Positions 1 through 9,648 of a stretch of DNA of 64,000 nt are shown in pieces. Position 1 is the stretch's first letter. Each line of letters begins with the position of its first letter. Position numbers and translations under genes: made by a program. This DNA is from Polytrichum commune (taxonomy: Eukaryota; Streptophyta; Polytrichopsida; Polytrichales; Polytrichaceae). The notes beneath the pieces were generated by a model. It was not told where the DNA came from. It was given only the letters and a program-made list of their open reading frames with translations, and did no database searches. The stretch spans positions 23,518,527 to 23,582,526 of the forward strand of contig OX485808.1 of assembly GCA_950295325.1 (NCBI GenBank), given 5' to 3'.

Positions 1-802
1 GTTGCGGCATTATGTCAACCCAGTGCAAGATGATTGGGATGAATTCCTTGCAGTAGCTGAATTTACATATAATAGCTCTTGGCAAGAGTCTGTACGGAAT
101 ACTCCGTTTGTCCTGAACTATGGTCAGCAGCCCCGGACACCAATTAGTGAGAACAGCAGGTGTCAAGTCCCTGCTGCGCAGAATTTTGTCGAGCATATGA
201 CACATGTGATTGGCGAGGCCAAGAAACATCTCATTGCTACGCAACAACGACAAAAGTTCTATGCTGACAAGAACCGACGAGAGGTCTCGTTCGAAGTGGA
301 CCAGCAAGTGCTAGTAAGTACTGCCAACATTAAGTTGAAGGTCCCAGGAGCTCGAAAGCTTTTACCAAGGTGGATTGGCCCATTTCGGGTGGTGCAAAGG
401 ATAGGGGTGGTAGCATACCGCGTACAACTGCCAGATACATTTAAGATCCACGATGTCTTTCATGTGTCACTTCTTAGGCCTTATGTGGCCGATGGCAGGG
501 TACAACCTCCCCCTCCGCCAGTCTTTGAGGAAGATGCATCTTATGAAGTAGAACGCGTGCTTTCACACGAAGATAGAGGGTCTCGTTCTCGCCCCAAGAA
601 ATTCTATCTTATCAAATGGCTCGGATATGCACTTGAGCATAATTCATGGGAGCCCGAATGCAACTTGAGTGTAGAAGTCCTCAAGGAGTACTGGGATGCG
701 GTACCAAAGTCTGAGGACAGACTTACACGCCATGGTGTTAAGCGTGACCGCGAAGCCCCAGCTGCGCAAAAACGTTTGAGGCGGAAGGTATCTTCGGGGT
801 AG
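1..802 (+). CDS. Ty3/gypsy chromovirus polyprotein, C-terminal part (integrase tail plus chromodomain), 5' partial
   Basis: The reading frame is already open at base 2, so the start lies outside the window; the first in-frame methionine-like codon is not a real start. Seen: the integrase C-terminal region with the GPF/Y-type module (GPFRVVQRIGVVAYRVQLP) followed by HDVFHVSLLRPY at about residues 126-160, then a chromodomain at about residues 180-235 (YEVERVLSHE, KFYLIKWLGY, NSWEPECNL) and a short basic tail before TAG at 800-802. This order (integrase, GPF/Y, chromodomain) is the hallmark of plant chromoviruses, in which the chromodomain steers integration to methylated-histone chromatin. No stop or frameshift is visible in the 266 codons, so this copy is fairly young. 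Protease, RT, RNase H and integrase core lie upstream of the window. Confidence 0.93.
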   Translation, partial: LRHYVNPVQDDWDEFLAVAEFTYNSSWQESVRNTPFVLNYGQQPRTPISENSRCQVPAAQNFVEHMTHVIGEAKKHLIATQQRQKFYADKNRREVSFEVDQQVLVSTANIKLKVPGARKLLPRWIGPFRVVQRIGVVAYRVQLPDTFKIHDVFHVSLLRPYVADGRVQPPPPPVFEEDASYEVERVLSHEDRGSRSRPKKFYLIKWLGYALEHNSWEPECNLSVEVLKEYWDAVPKSEDRLTRHGVKRDREAPAAQKRLRRKVSSG

Positions 803-1012
803 GCGCCTTCTGTTCTTTCAGGCTTGCACAAGATCCTGTAAACGGGGTGTTATTATTAACTTGTTTCACCCTGCCAATTGGCATGGAGCATGGTACAGAT
901 ACAAATCCCATGGCTCGCTTAAATTAGTGGTGGTCTTGACTATATTTGTCTTGATGCACTACGATTTGGGATCATTCATGAACGCAGACGTTCATTCCTA
1001 AGTGGGGAGGTG
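803..1012 (+). other. gypsy 3' untranslated stretch ending in a polypurine tract
   Basis: About 200 bases separate the polyprotein stop from the LTR, with no ORF. The last bases, 1000-1010 (AAGTGGGGAGG), are purine-rich apart from one T and sit against the LTR, as expected of the polypurine tract that primes plus-strand DNA synthesis. Confidence 0.75.
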
Positions 1013-1360
1013 TGTAACGTGTATTACATATTTATTGTTTATTGTTTATTTACAACCTCTCACTCAACTAGGACTCCTTTACTAGAAGACTAGAGGCGCT
1101 ACCCTGAGTGCTCTAGCAATCCTAAAGGTAAAGGGAGTTAACTAGTTGAAGCTATGGTTTTACACTTGGTTCTACCTCGTAAGTAACGACCATTAGTTAA
1201 GTGCACTTAGAATTATCCTAAAGGCATGGAGGGAGAGCTTGCTAGCATATACTTAACTACTAGTTGGAGGTGGCCTCAACTCATAGTAGTATCTAGTATA
1301 TAAGCTCTAAGGTTGGGAGGAACATGCCTCTTGAATCTCATAATATTTGAGAACGTTACA
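1013..1360 (+). repeat. 3' LTR of the Ty3/gypsy chromovirus
   Basis: A 348-bp segment starts TGTAACG and ends CGTTACA, a perfect 7-bp terminal inverted repeat of TG...CA type, directly after the polypurine tract and downstream of the polyprotein. A TATA-like box (GTATATAAGC) lies near 1297-1306. The partner 5' LTR is outside the window, so LTR identity and the target duplication cannot be checked; the base after the LTR begins TAATT. Confidence 0.88.
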
Positions 1361-2600
1361 TAATTATAATGAACATACCTAGCTTAAAATTAGAGCTTCA
1401 TCAAATTTAAAAGTAATTATAGGGTCATTTAAAAAACAAGAAATTAGCAAATTATATAATAATACGGTACAAAAAATTAAGGATGGATAATTAAATACCC
1501 CTTGAATAAATATCCTTGTCACGCACGTGTATACATATATACATGTCTAGTGAACTCCCCGAGGTCTACATGACGATGATGCTTTGTTGGTATTTTATCC
1601 CGAAAATGCAAAGTTGACCAATTTTTTTTTTATAATTATAATTTCAAGGTTGGTCATGAACCTTGGACTTGTGTAAACCCACTTAATCTAGCCAATCCTC
1701 GCAGTTCAAACCAAAAAAATAGCGTTCCAATTTTGTTTCGTTCATGTTTTTCCTCATTTTCATGAAATTTTTTTAAATTTTACATTAAATTTTAATTGAT
1801 TTATTATTTTACTTTCCATTCATTTGTTATGTAAATAGTTTAATCCACAACGCTCTTGCTTGTTGGCTCTTTTAGCAATACTTTCAGATTGAAACACATG
1901 TCTTTATCTTTTCAAATGGATATTGACAAAGATCTTTTGGAGCATGATATAGATTTGGATGATGATGTTTTATACAACTTCACGTACGTTATTTCTCAAC
2001 TTATGAGAGATGATGGTATCACACCTTGCAAGGGCCCACAAGAAAAATGTCCATTTTTCTTCCAATTTTTTATTGATATTTTATCAAAACCTGAAGGCAT
2101 TTTTGCAGACCTCATTACATTCACAAGTATAAATCCATTTGTTTTTACTTTGATACTTGTTTTTTTATTTAATGCCAATATGAACTAACATTCTCTCATT
2201 GATTGTTTTCTTCATAATTATGTATTATTTCTTTGATAGGTGAAACATATTATATACGTAATTTTTTGAATTCTTATGGAGTAATCAATTATTATTAAGA
2301 CATGTATGTTGTCATGTACTTATAATGTGATATCACATTGTCACCAATGTTGACACAATGTTTTGGAAGACCCAAGTTTTTTAGCAACTCTGTCACCCCC
2401 ATGATGCCTCCCTATCTGTGCTAGGCTATGGATTCTGTTCTTGTTGCTCAACCTTCCCCTTTAATGCATAAAAAAACTAAACATTATGATCGGTGGGTTT
2501 TAGATTTCATAGAGGTAAAGGCCTAATCATGTTCAACATCCATCACGTCAATTTATAACGATGGTTAGTTTTTTGTTAGCACGTGTTCAACTATCATTAC
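1361..2600. other. AT-rich intergenic DNA
   Basis: No recognisable gene. An open stretch of 110 codons on the plus strand (1856-2188) has a hydrophobic C-terminus (about residues 86-106) and an acidic middle, but no family I recognise and no supporting splice or promoter context; it is probably chance or decayed repeat. Confidence 0.5.
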
Positions 2601-2611
2601 AAAAGGTTCAC

Positions 2612-2850
2612 ACCTTTTATAGCCCATTAGCTAGCCGGGCTAGCCCATATTTTTGAGGCCTTAAATCTTGCCATAGCTAGGCTAGCCCATATTTTTTGAG
2701 GCCTCAATCTAGCCATAGCTAGGCTAGCCCATATTTTCTAAGGCCTCGATCTAGCCATAGCTGGGCTAGCCCATATTTTTTGAGGCCTCGATCTAGCCAT
2801 AGCTGGGCTAGCCCATTTTTTTCGGGTACCGTTTTTAGCCATATAGCTGG
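2612..2850. repeat. left subterminal tandem array of the hAT element
   Basis: About five imperfect copies of a roughly 43-bp unit containing CTAGCCATAGCTGGGCTAGC and a T-rich, GAGGCCTCGATC-like spacer. The core GGGCTAGCCC is nearly palindromic. The same unit recurs at the other end of the element. Confidence 0.85.
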
Positions 2851-2945
2851 ACTAGCTGACCTAATAAATTAATTCATGTAGCTCATATAATGAATTCAAG
2901 GAGACATTGTCTCATCAATACAATTATATTTCATATCAGTCAAAA

Positions 2946-3238
2946 TCACTCATCGTCATCAATATCTAAAACATGTTGCTCATCATTCTCTACCAACAAA
3001 TTGTTATCATCCTCTATCAGCAACTCTTCATCGAAAATAGGGCGTTTGGGAATGTGATTCTTCCAATCAGAATTATCCAACAAGATCAACTTTTCAGGAT
3101 CGTATGGCATTAGATGTTTGTTCAACTTCAACATCATTGATGCCTCTGCAAATCCTCCCCCAAGCGATGATTTCTTTGGAGTAATAATATCATTTAGACT
3201 GCCAAAGTCACATTCTAGCCCACCTGACCCATCTTTTT
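2946..3238 (-). pseudogene. hAT transposase C-terminal remnant
   Basis: Minus-strand frame ending at 2946 and open up to an in-frame TAA just above 3235. It reads an ECDFGSLNDIITPKKSSLGG-like stretch, then LKLNKHLMPYDPEKL, then an acidic tail (about 20 residues rich in D and E). The pattern of a short conserved block followed by ITPKKSSL and a LKLN helix resembles the end of the hAT dimerisation domain in plant hAT proteins, as expected from its place inside a structurally defined hAT element. The catalytic part is missing. Known of the family: this region mediates dimerisation. The match is by eye and moderate. Confidence 0.55.
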
Positions 3239-3424
3239 AGAGGAATGTAGAGAATATAGCCCACTTTGAGTAAAGACATATCAAAAGATGTAAACATGTA
3301 ACCGGTTGCACTTGGAAGCATTTGGATATGGACAGATGATCTCAACCCTAAATTTTTTATGGTAGTGGTAGGGATGACATGGTTGGGCCTTAGCTTGAGC
3401 CAATTGAGTTACATGACTTATCTT

Positions 3425-3625
3425 TAGCTAGCTAATAACTAGTTGGGCTAGCCCATATTATTTGAGGCCTCGATCTAGCCATAGCTGGACTAGCCCATAT
3501 TTTTTGAGGCCTCGATCTAGCCATAGCTAGGCTAGCCCATAATTTTTCAAGCCGCGATCTAGCCATAGCTGGGCTAGCCCATTTTTTTTAGAACCGTTTT
3601 CAGCCATAACTGTTAGCTATTAGGT
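3425..3625. repeat. right subterminal tandem array of the hAT element
   Basis: About four imperfect copies, in the same orientation as the left array, of the CTAGCCATAGCTGGACTAGC unit with T-rich spacers. Direct rather than inverted orientation of the two arrays is notable, because terminal inverted repeats flank them. Confidence 0.82.
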
Positions 3626-3626
3626 T

Positions 3627-3661
3627 AGCCGCTAGCCCAAAAAGTCCGTGGGCTAGCGGCT
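3627..3661. repeat. terminal hairpin of the hAT element
   Basis: Perfect 13-bp inverted repeat (AGCCGCTAGCCCA at 3627-3639, TGGGCTAGCGGCT at 3649-3661) with a 9-base loop, just inside the right terminal repeat. Confidence 0.8.
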
Positions 3662-3681
3662 GTACAAGGTCTGAAAAGGTT

Positions 3682-4429
3682 TCATTATTGGCATCATTTT
3701 TTTAATATACTTTCACTTATGCTATATCTTGGAGTTACACATGTTTTGTGTCCAACTCTATTTTCTTTGCACTCTCTATGTTTGTGTTGTATCATTGACT
3801 TATTACAAAATTAAGTACCCTTTGCAATATGTGTTGTTCCATTTTTTAAATTGTTCATATTATAAATATCAATGATAATCATATTCAACATTTCATGGGC
3901 ATGCAATACAAACTATGAGATTTTTATATGATAAATATATATATGCCCATAGTCGTGTACATATTGTTCTTTTCTTGTTGTTCACTACTCAATGCTCATT
4001 TATCATTATGTACAATCTAGCATTCATGTTGTTTATCCTCCCCACCCTTTTTATTGAAACCTGAAAATTATTATTCTTCATGCCAAACTACCACGGTTAT
4101 AGTATACTAGTCGGCCTATTACCAAAGAAATTGCCTTCCTAACTGCCCACAAGTTACCGCCCATCGCTCACAAGATAGCATTCCCCTACCTCAAAATATC
4201 AATTGAGGGTTTGTGTTTGTGGGATTTTTTGGTAAGAGTTGGAAGTCACATGTTTAATGAGCAAAAAATATTGTTGGATTAGAATGAAAGATGTTCATGA
4301 CAATGACAAGTTCATGGAGAGAGAGAGAGAGAAAAAAAAAATTGGATGCGTTTTCAAGTGAAAGTGAAAGCCTCATAGACTAAAAATTCCCAAAATCTTG
4401 ATATCTATGAAACTTTTTCCAATTTATTT
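3682..4429. other. AT-rich intergenic DNA with a short GA microsatellite
   Basis: No gene seen. A (GA)n run followed by poly-A lies near 4317-4340. Confidence 0.55.
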
Positions 4430-5110
4430 GAAATTTCTTACTAAATGACCAACCAAATGACCTCAGATCTGCTTTTTAATATTTTGAAAGTTAACATTCA
4501 TGGGTGCCAAAGAATTACAAATTGTACCTTTGGTGTCAAGACAACAATTTTCAACATTTTTGGACCCATACAAATTGTTATAAATTTTAAGGATTCTTTA
4601 TTAAGTGCTTTTGAGATGGCCCCAGGAATGTTGAGTAGAGTTTCAAAGATCAAAGTTGGTGGGCCCCAAAAAATTGGAGTTTGAACTCTCGGTGTTGAGA
4701 CAAAAACATTTTAACATTTTGGGGGCCACGAAACATGCTGAAAATTCTAACATTTTTTTTCAAGCAATTTCTAAATGACCTCATCATTGTTGTCCATGAT
4801 TTTAGAGATCAATGTTCATAGGCCTTGATGAACTAGAAATTAAGCTCTCACAAAAACTTCCAAGGTTTTTGAAGCCACAAACTTTGTTACAAACTTTCAT
4901 TTTTATTTTTTTTGAAGTGCTTTCCAAATGACCCTGCCAATGATGTTTTAAGTTCAAGAGATCAAAGTTCCCGGGCTCCAAACAAACAGAGTTCATAATG
5001 TTTGTGCCGAGGCAAAAACTCCCAACATATTGGTGCCCTCAGTCTTTAAAAAAATGAAATACACTATTTTGATCTCCAAAAGCGTAGAAACCATGGTTGG
5101 GGTCATTTGG
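4430..5110. repeat. decayed tandem repeat, period about 160 bp
   Basis: Recurring blocks such as AAATGACC (near 4444, 4772 and 4925), GAGATCAAAGTT-like and GGGCCCCAAA-like strings, and ACAAAAAC followed by CAACATTTTGGGG appear about four times at 150-165-bp spacing. The copies are strongly diverged. No ORF is conserved between units, so this looks like old satellite-type DNA. Confidence 0.6.
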
Positions 5111-5567
5111 AAATCACTTGAACGAAACAAACAAGTTTGTGGGCCTTAAAGAATCGGAAACTGAAGTCCATGTCACAAACTTTTGATGTGGTTGCATCCA
5201 AATTGCTGCCTATACTCCGAAAACATATGATTTGGAAATTGACATTCATCACTCGAAGCTGACCATAACACTTATACTGTCCACTCGTTTTGCACTCTGG
5301 CATGCACATGTAATAATGCCGAATCTTTGATTGAAATGAGAGTGGGAGGATGAGTGTGTTGAGTTCCCATCTAACAATTGGTTCACACTTATTAAGCATC
5401 TCCAAAATCTCTCCTAAAGCTGACAGGATGTGCTTCCCTTGAATTTGACTTCATGATTCTCATACCGTTTTTTGATCAAAACATTGTCTATCACACGACA
5501 GATTTGAGTGCATTTTGCACAATTCATGGTCTTGCCTTTTCCTCTTTGATGCTCATGGAGGTCTCTT
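5111..5567. other. intergenic DNA downstream of the XS/XH pseudogene
   Basis: No recognisable coding signal; a 100-codon minus-strand open stretch (5103-5405) is not similar to anything I know. Confidence 0.45.
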
Positions 5568-5645
5568 ATGTGCCTTTTAGTTCCTTCAATTCCTTGTCCT
5601 TCAATGTAATTTCTTCCTCTTTCAATTTTGATCACCCGTTTCCTA
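5568..5645 (-). pseudogene. second, decayed copy of the XS/XH gene's last coding segment
   Basis: On the minus strand this stretch reads KLKEEEITLKDKELKELK and then a stop; the end of the main pseudogene, about 200 bp upstream on that strand, reads KEKEITLKNKELKELKAKMP and then a stop. The nucleotide similarity continues through the ACATTGAAG and TGAAGGAACT blocks. This is a local tandem duplication of the 3' end of the gene, not an independent gene. Confidence 0.7.
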
Positions 5646-5726
5646 GATGTCGCCGTAGGGATTCATTGCATTTTGCGAGAATCATGTTCCACTGAACTTG
5701 CTCCTCTTTGGTGTTGGGTCCGAGGG

Positions 5727-8682
5727 TCAAGGCATCTTAGCCTTGAGTTCCTTCAGCTCTTTGTTCTTCAATGTGATTTCTTTCTCCTTCGCTTTGATTA
5801 CGCGTTTCAGGACATCAACTATCTGCACCATGGTAGCTTTCCCTCAAAGTCCCAGGGCACACTAACTATGTACCTGCCACTTGGATTCCACTTTGCTATT
5901 TCCAGAAGAGTTTCACACACAAAATTGTACACACGGGATCCATGCTTCCGTAACCTTGTTAACTCCGGGTCATCCTCCTTGATAGGATGTTGTACCCTAA
6001 TTATGTGTAATTGAGGTGTCATACAATTATTCAAACAAAAGTCCACAACTGACATGTAGTGTGATTTTCTACTTCGACCTAGTCCATAATAATCTTACTT
6101 GAGGTCATTCTACAATGAGGTTCTTTGGAAAGTGTAGTCATTGGAATCAAAGCTTCCTGAGAGTGGCATACAAAAGAGCTATTTGGAAAAATATTCCTAA
6201 CAGAAGAAACACAATCTAACAACATCTTTACTGGAAGGGAGCTGAAAGTCCCAACCAACACACCTAATAGAAACTGAGAATATAAGGACAGAGGCATACC
6301 TTATGTTTGCCGTGTCCAACATTCACGACCTGAATAGGATGACACTCATGTTCGCGTAGACGTGCTTCCCCCTGAGATACAAAGTTTGAAAATGCTTCCC
6401 GATCCTTAAACTTGTGACCACATTCATCATACCAGCCTTCTGTAATGAGGGACCCCATAAGCTTGATGCCTATCTTGCTCTCGTCTCCATGCTTGACTTT
6501 GGTCACAAATTCTAGAATAACAACCTTTTTTTCCCATTTTAACGATTGCTCAAGGTTGATCTTACTTGAATCGCTTGTTTCTTCGCTTCCTCCACTTCAT
6601 CATTCGCTTCCCGATGCTTACAAGTTAATGGATTCACAAGCTCATGGTTGACTTTGCTTCCTCTCCAATTCAGAGATCTTCTTCACATACTCTTCTTTCT
6701 CTTTCTTTGTTTCCTATTCTCTTTCTCCTCCCAGCATCTCTGCCTCCTTTGCCTTTTCAGCCACCAATTGCTCTATAATTCGCTGACACTCCAATTCCCG
6801 CCTTTGTTTTGCTTCTAGCTTCCTGCGTATTTCTTGAACTTCATTCTATAATTTCTTGCTCTCATCCTGCCATCGAGCTCCAAACTCTTAAGTACACACT
6901 GTCGATTTCTTCAATGGGGCAATACATTGAACGCCTGATGAGACTGGATATTATTTCACCTCCTAATAGTTGAGAGCTAAAATACCTCCCACCCCAAACA
7001 AAAAAGAAAAGTTTTTCTATATATTTGGTAAGCACACAAGTAACTTCTTTCAAGTTATGGTTGAGCTCAATGTGACATCGTATGACTTGACATCAGCAAA
7101 CCAGTGTAATATGAATGATTAGTTCACAGGGCGCACTAGACGTCAGGCCAAGATTTGGTTCGGTCAAGCAAGACTGTTTCCTAAAATTCTCCTAGAGTTC
7201 AAATGTCATGTACTTGGATGAGCTCCAGCTTGTTGCTTCTGCTGCATCTCTTGCTACTTTGTGAGTTTTTTATAGAATTCCAGTTGTACTTGTGTCTGCA
7301 CAGAAAGCCCAAAGAATTCGTCGCATATGCCTTAACTGCACTCAACCAACCATGGGAGTTCGAGACAGATACTGATCAGACCAAAACATGGTCTATAGTC
7401 TTGTACCTCCAGGAAATTATACACGACATAAGACGACACATTTTCTTAACCCTGGGGAAACTGGAAGTACACCTTTCGCCTTTCTTCTGCATTGAATCGC
7501 TTGTCTGCCTCGTTATGTGATTTCATGACCATCTCCAACTGTTGAAGAGATTGCCAGAGGAATTCCAGGTCTTTCATCTTCTTGTCAAGTCGTTGACGAT
7601 TTGAACGCATAGAATGATCATGCTTCTCTGCTCTGTGAGCTAACCCACCATATCCAATGTTGTGAAAATTGATTACATTATGCTAGTCGATAGATCCTAG
7701 TGCAATTGAAGGGAAGAAAAAGTAAGCGAGAAGGAGACCACAGAGGTAATGAGACCAAAGGTTAAGTGATCAACTTGATCATTTGCTTGAACGGGTAGGA
7801 TACATATGGTATAAGATGGTTCTGTCCATATAAGGTAATTTGGAAATTGAAGTCCAACATCACTCTAGCAAGCGAATCATTCTCGCAGAACTTTCTTGTA
7901 ACAAAGGGAAACGCATAATGTTTCTACCCTTTTTATGACTCTTTGCCAGTTCTGATTTCTCCTGTTCTGCTTGCACTCGTCTCTCAACGATGTCTACCAC
8001 ATCGTTGCAAGTTTTGCAAGCGTACAGCATGCCTCTCGCAAGGTACTTTTTTTTTTGTCCACCACATGTATGAGATTTGTAATCTGCACCTTAGCTGTGG
8101 CTTCAATTTCTCGAACCATTTGGTCAAGTCTTTTAAAATCGCCAGATTTCTTTAGATAATCCGAGACATGAGGCTATGGACCTGAAACATCTTGTACCAA
8201 CAGATATACCAAACAAGACTTAGCCATATATTTCAAGACGGATAACCCCCCCCCCTCATCTAAATGCACATGTCTTCCATAATCACCACCGGAAAATCTA
8301 ATGCTCTACAACCATCTAACCGTATAGAGTACAATCTGTAAGTACATTACAAGTCTAAGATTAATATTTCACATATAAAATTCTTGGATTTTGAAGAATA
8401 AGGCCTCATACAGATTGTTATTTGCCAATAAGCCATGCCTACAGTATACTTGTTAATTCTTCTTCATCCAGTGGATTGCTGCAGAATTCTTATCCAACAA
8501 TGAAGTGTGGAAGACAGTAACCTTATCGTTGGCCATCCAGCCATACAAATCCGATCCTCTCTATTTTTCAGAATCCCTTTCAAAGTCTTAGCAAGCACGC
8601 ATAGAAGTTGTGTTCAAATGCTTCAGCAACTCGTCCATGGAGTTTAAGGACAACCGCCATGCCCAAGTGAACTCTTACATCA
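5727..8682 (-). pseudogene. FDM/IDN2-like XS/XH gene, C-terminal half (XS tail, coiled coil, XH domain)
   Basis: Known of the family: IDN2/FDM proteins bind double-stranded RNA with 5' overhangs and act in RNA-directed DNA methylation; XH mediates partner binding. Seen, reading down the minus strand: XS residues directly after the copia (HLGMAVV, near 8660), the XS hallmark DLYGWMAND near 8540, coiled-coil segments at about 7655-7505 (RSNRQRLDKKMKDLEFLWQS) ending at a plausible donor AAG|GTGTAC, more charged coiled coil at 6890-6520, then the XH domain in two exons: 6506-6270 (GIKLMGS, HECHPIQVVN, donor AAG|GTATGC) and about 6010-5830 (EDDPELTRLRKHG, LLEIAKWNPSGRYIV, PWDFEG). A one-base frame change near 5835 is needed to continue into KATMVQIVDVLKRV and the stop at 5727-5729. 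Several in-frame stops and frame changes show that it is dead. Exon borders are approximate. Confidence 0.8.
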
Positions 8683-8687
8683 TAAAA
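8683..8687. repeat. target-site duplication TAAAA, left copy
   Basis: The five bases abut the copia LTR and recur exactly at 16560-16564. The pair dates the insertion to a single normal integration event inside the XS exon. Confidence 0.95.
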
Positions 8688-8874
8688 TGTTAAACCAGAG
8701 ACAAAACACTGCCTCGGAACTAATATGTTCGAAGTGAGCGAGAGGCTCACTTGTTAATATACATGAAGATTAAACCTAATGAACGGAAACCCTAATGAAA
8801 AAGACCTAGAAAACCCTAATGAAGAAGTAAGGATGAAAACCAAGAGAGAGGGGCTTGTGGGCAGAGTGTCAACA
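8688..8874 (-). repeat. copia 3' LTR
   Basis: Minus-strand 3' LTR, TG...CA ends, 187 bp, three substitutions from the other LTR. On the minus strand a TATATTAA box lies near 8755-8762. On the plus strand it holds two telo-box motifs AAACCCTAA at 8787-8795 and 8811-8819 and the first ATG (8779) of the antisense ORF. Confidence 0.95.
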
Positions 8875-9648
8875 CCCCCCCTTGCACGCACAGCCCCGAA
8901 AGCAATGGACCTAAGACTAAGGGAGATAACTTGGGTCTGTCTATTGACGTTGTTGGCATGGACGTTGTTGGTGATGATAAAACGTGGCATTTCCCAATTA
9001 ATAGAGGCCATCGAGGGTCGAATCTTTGATAGGAGTGAGCCGATCCCGAGAGCAAGAGGTCATGAGGGAGAGTCGAGAAGAACACTGTTGCCCCCCCTTG
9101 ATGACGAGCTTGTGTTAAGGCGAATCTGGCCGTTGCTGCACAAAAGGGTAAATGTGTCCTTTTTGTGGAGGCTCAAACGGGTGAACAGAGCGTGGAGGGA
9201 GCGAGTTGGAACCACCGTCGAATGGGCGGCATTGGAGATGGTGAGAGTAGATGCACCCGGTTATCTGCGATACCTGGCCGAACGAAGGGAAAGGCGACCT
9301 TCGTTACAGGAACAGGTAGAGAGCGAATTGAGTGCCTTCACGTTACTCCTGTCGGAACACCTGTTGAGCTTCGCGAGTCGATCGGAGATGGTGCTGTCGA
9401 GAGCAGAGAGACACGGAGCAGTCGTAGGTGAGAGAGGGCATCAGCCGGCCGAGATGTGCTTCACAGGATCGGAGAGCGAGGGTCATAGTGACAATATCAG
9501 TAGAAGGAGAAGATGTGCATATAATGAGAGTAGCACAAGCAGGAGAAGTGGTGAATTTGACCGTAGTGAGGAAGAGGAGGTCGAGGCGTATGAATCGTCC
9601 ACTAATAGTTCCATGAGAGTTTATTATCCTCGCCATTTTGTCAGGTGA
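8779..9648 (+). CDS. antisense ORF inside the copia element, F-box-like protein with a membrane segment
   Basis: A 289-codon intact frame runs opposite to gag-pol, from inside the LTR to a stop overlapping the pol stop tail-to-tail by 8 bases. The first ATG (8779) lies in the LTR; a later ATG at 8905 (residue 43) begins just before a hydrophobic segment (ITWVCLLTLLAWTLLVM, residues 50-66) and may be the true start. Residues about 108-150 (DDELVLRRIWPLL, FLWRLKRVNRAWRERVG, TVEWAALEM) resemble an F-box in the spacing of leucines and the RVNRAWR core; after that come charged and low-complexity regions with serine, arginine and glutamate runs. The frame is uninterrupted although gag-pol has three stops, and codon use is GC-rich, so it looks coding and perhaps captured from a host gene. 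The F-box reading is by eye; a functional role is unproven. Confidence 0.6.
   Translation: MNGNPNEKDLENPNEEVRMKTKREGLVGRVSTPPLARTAPKAMDLRLREITWVCLLTLLAWTLLVMIKRGISQLIEAIEGRIFDRSEPIPRARGHEGESRRTLLPPLDDELVLRRIWPLLHKRVNVSFLWRLKRVNRAWRERVGTTVEWAALEMVRVDAPGYLRYLAERRERRPSLQEQVESELSAFTLLLSEHLLSFASRSEMVLSRAERHGAVVGERGHQPAEMCFTGSESEGHSDNISRRRRCAYNESSTSRRSGEFDRSEEEEVEAYESSTNSSMRVYYPRHFVR
8787..8819 (+). promoter_or_regulatory. two telo-box motifs in the LTR, reading toward the antisense ORF
   Basis: AAACCCTAA occurs twice 24 bp apart (8787-8795, 8811-8819), and again in the other LTR. In plants this motif sits near starts of ribosomal-protein and cell-cycle genes and is bound by TRB proteins that recruit Polycomb. 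That it acts here is inference. Confidence 0.45.
8875..8884 (-). other. copia polypurine tract
   Basis: On the minus strand the bases CAAGGGGGGG directly precede the 3' LTR, the position and composition of a plus-strand primer. Confidence 0.8.

Larger units (their letters stand above)
2609..3673 (-). mobile_element. non-autonomous hAT transposon (1,065 bp) with 8-bp target duplication
   Basis: The element is bounded by an exact 8-bp direct repeat AAAAGGTT (2601-2608 and 3674-3681), the duplication length made by hAT transposases. Its ends are imperfect terminal inverted repeats: CACACCTTTTATAGCC at the left and the reverse complement of GGCTGTACAAGGTCTG at the right (12 of 16 positions agree). 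Inside are two subterminal arrays of a roughly 43-45-bp motif rich in GCTAGCCCA, a common hAT end architecture where transposase binds, and a remnant of the transposase C-terminus on the minus strand. It is deleted for most of the transposase and so cannot move alone. Confidence 0.85.

Noticed and set aside
2612-3625. Spaced repeats that might be a CRISPR array
   Set aside because: Degenerate units, contiguous repeats, inside a eukaryotic hAT element; no spacers or cas genes.
5453-6014. Plus-strand open stretches over the XH region
   Set aside because: They are antisense to clear XH-domain codons (NPSGRY) on the minus strand.
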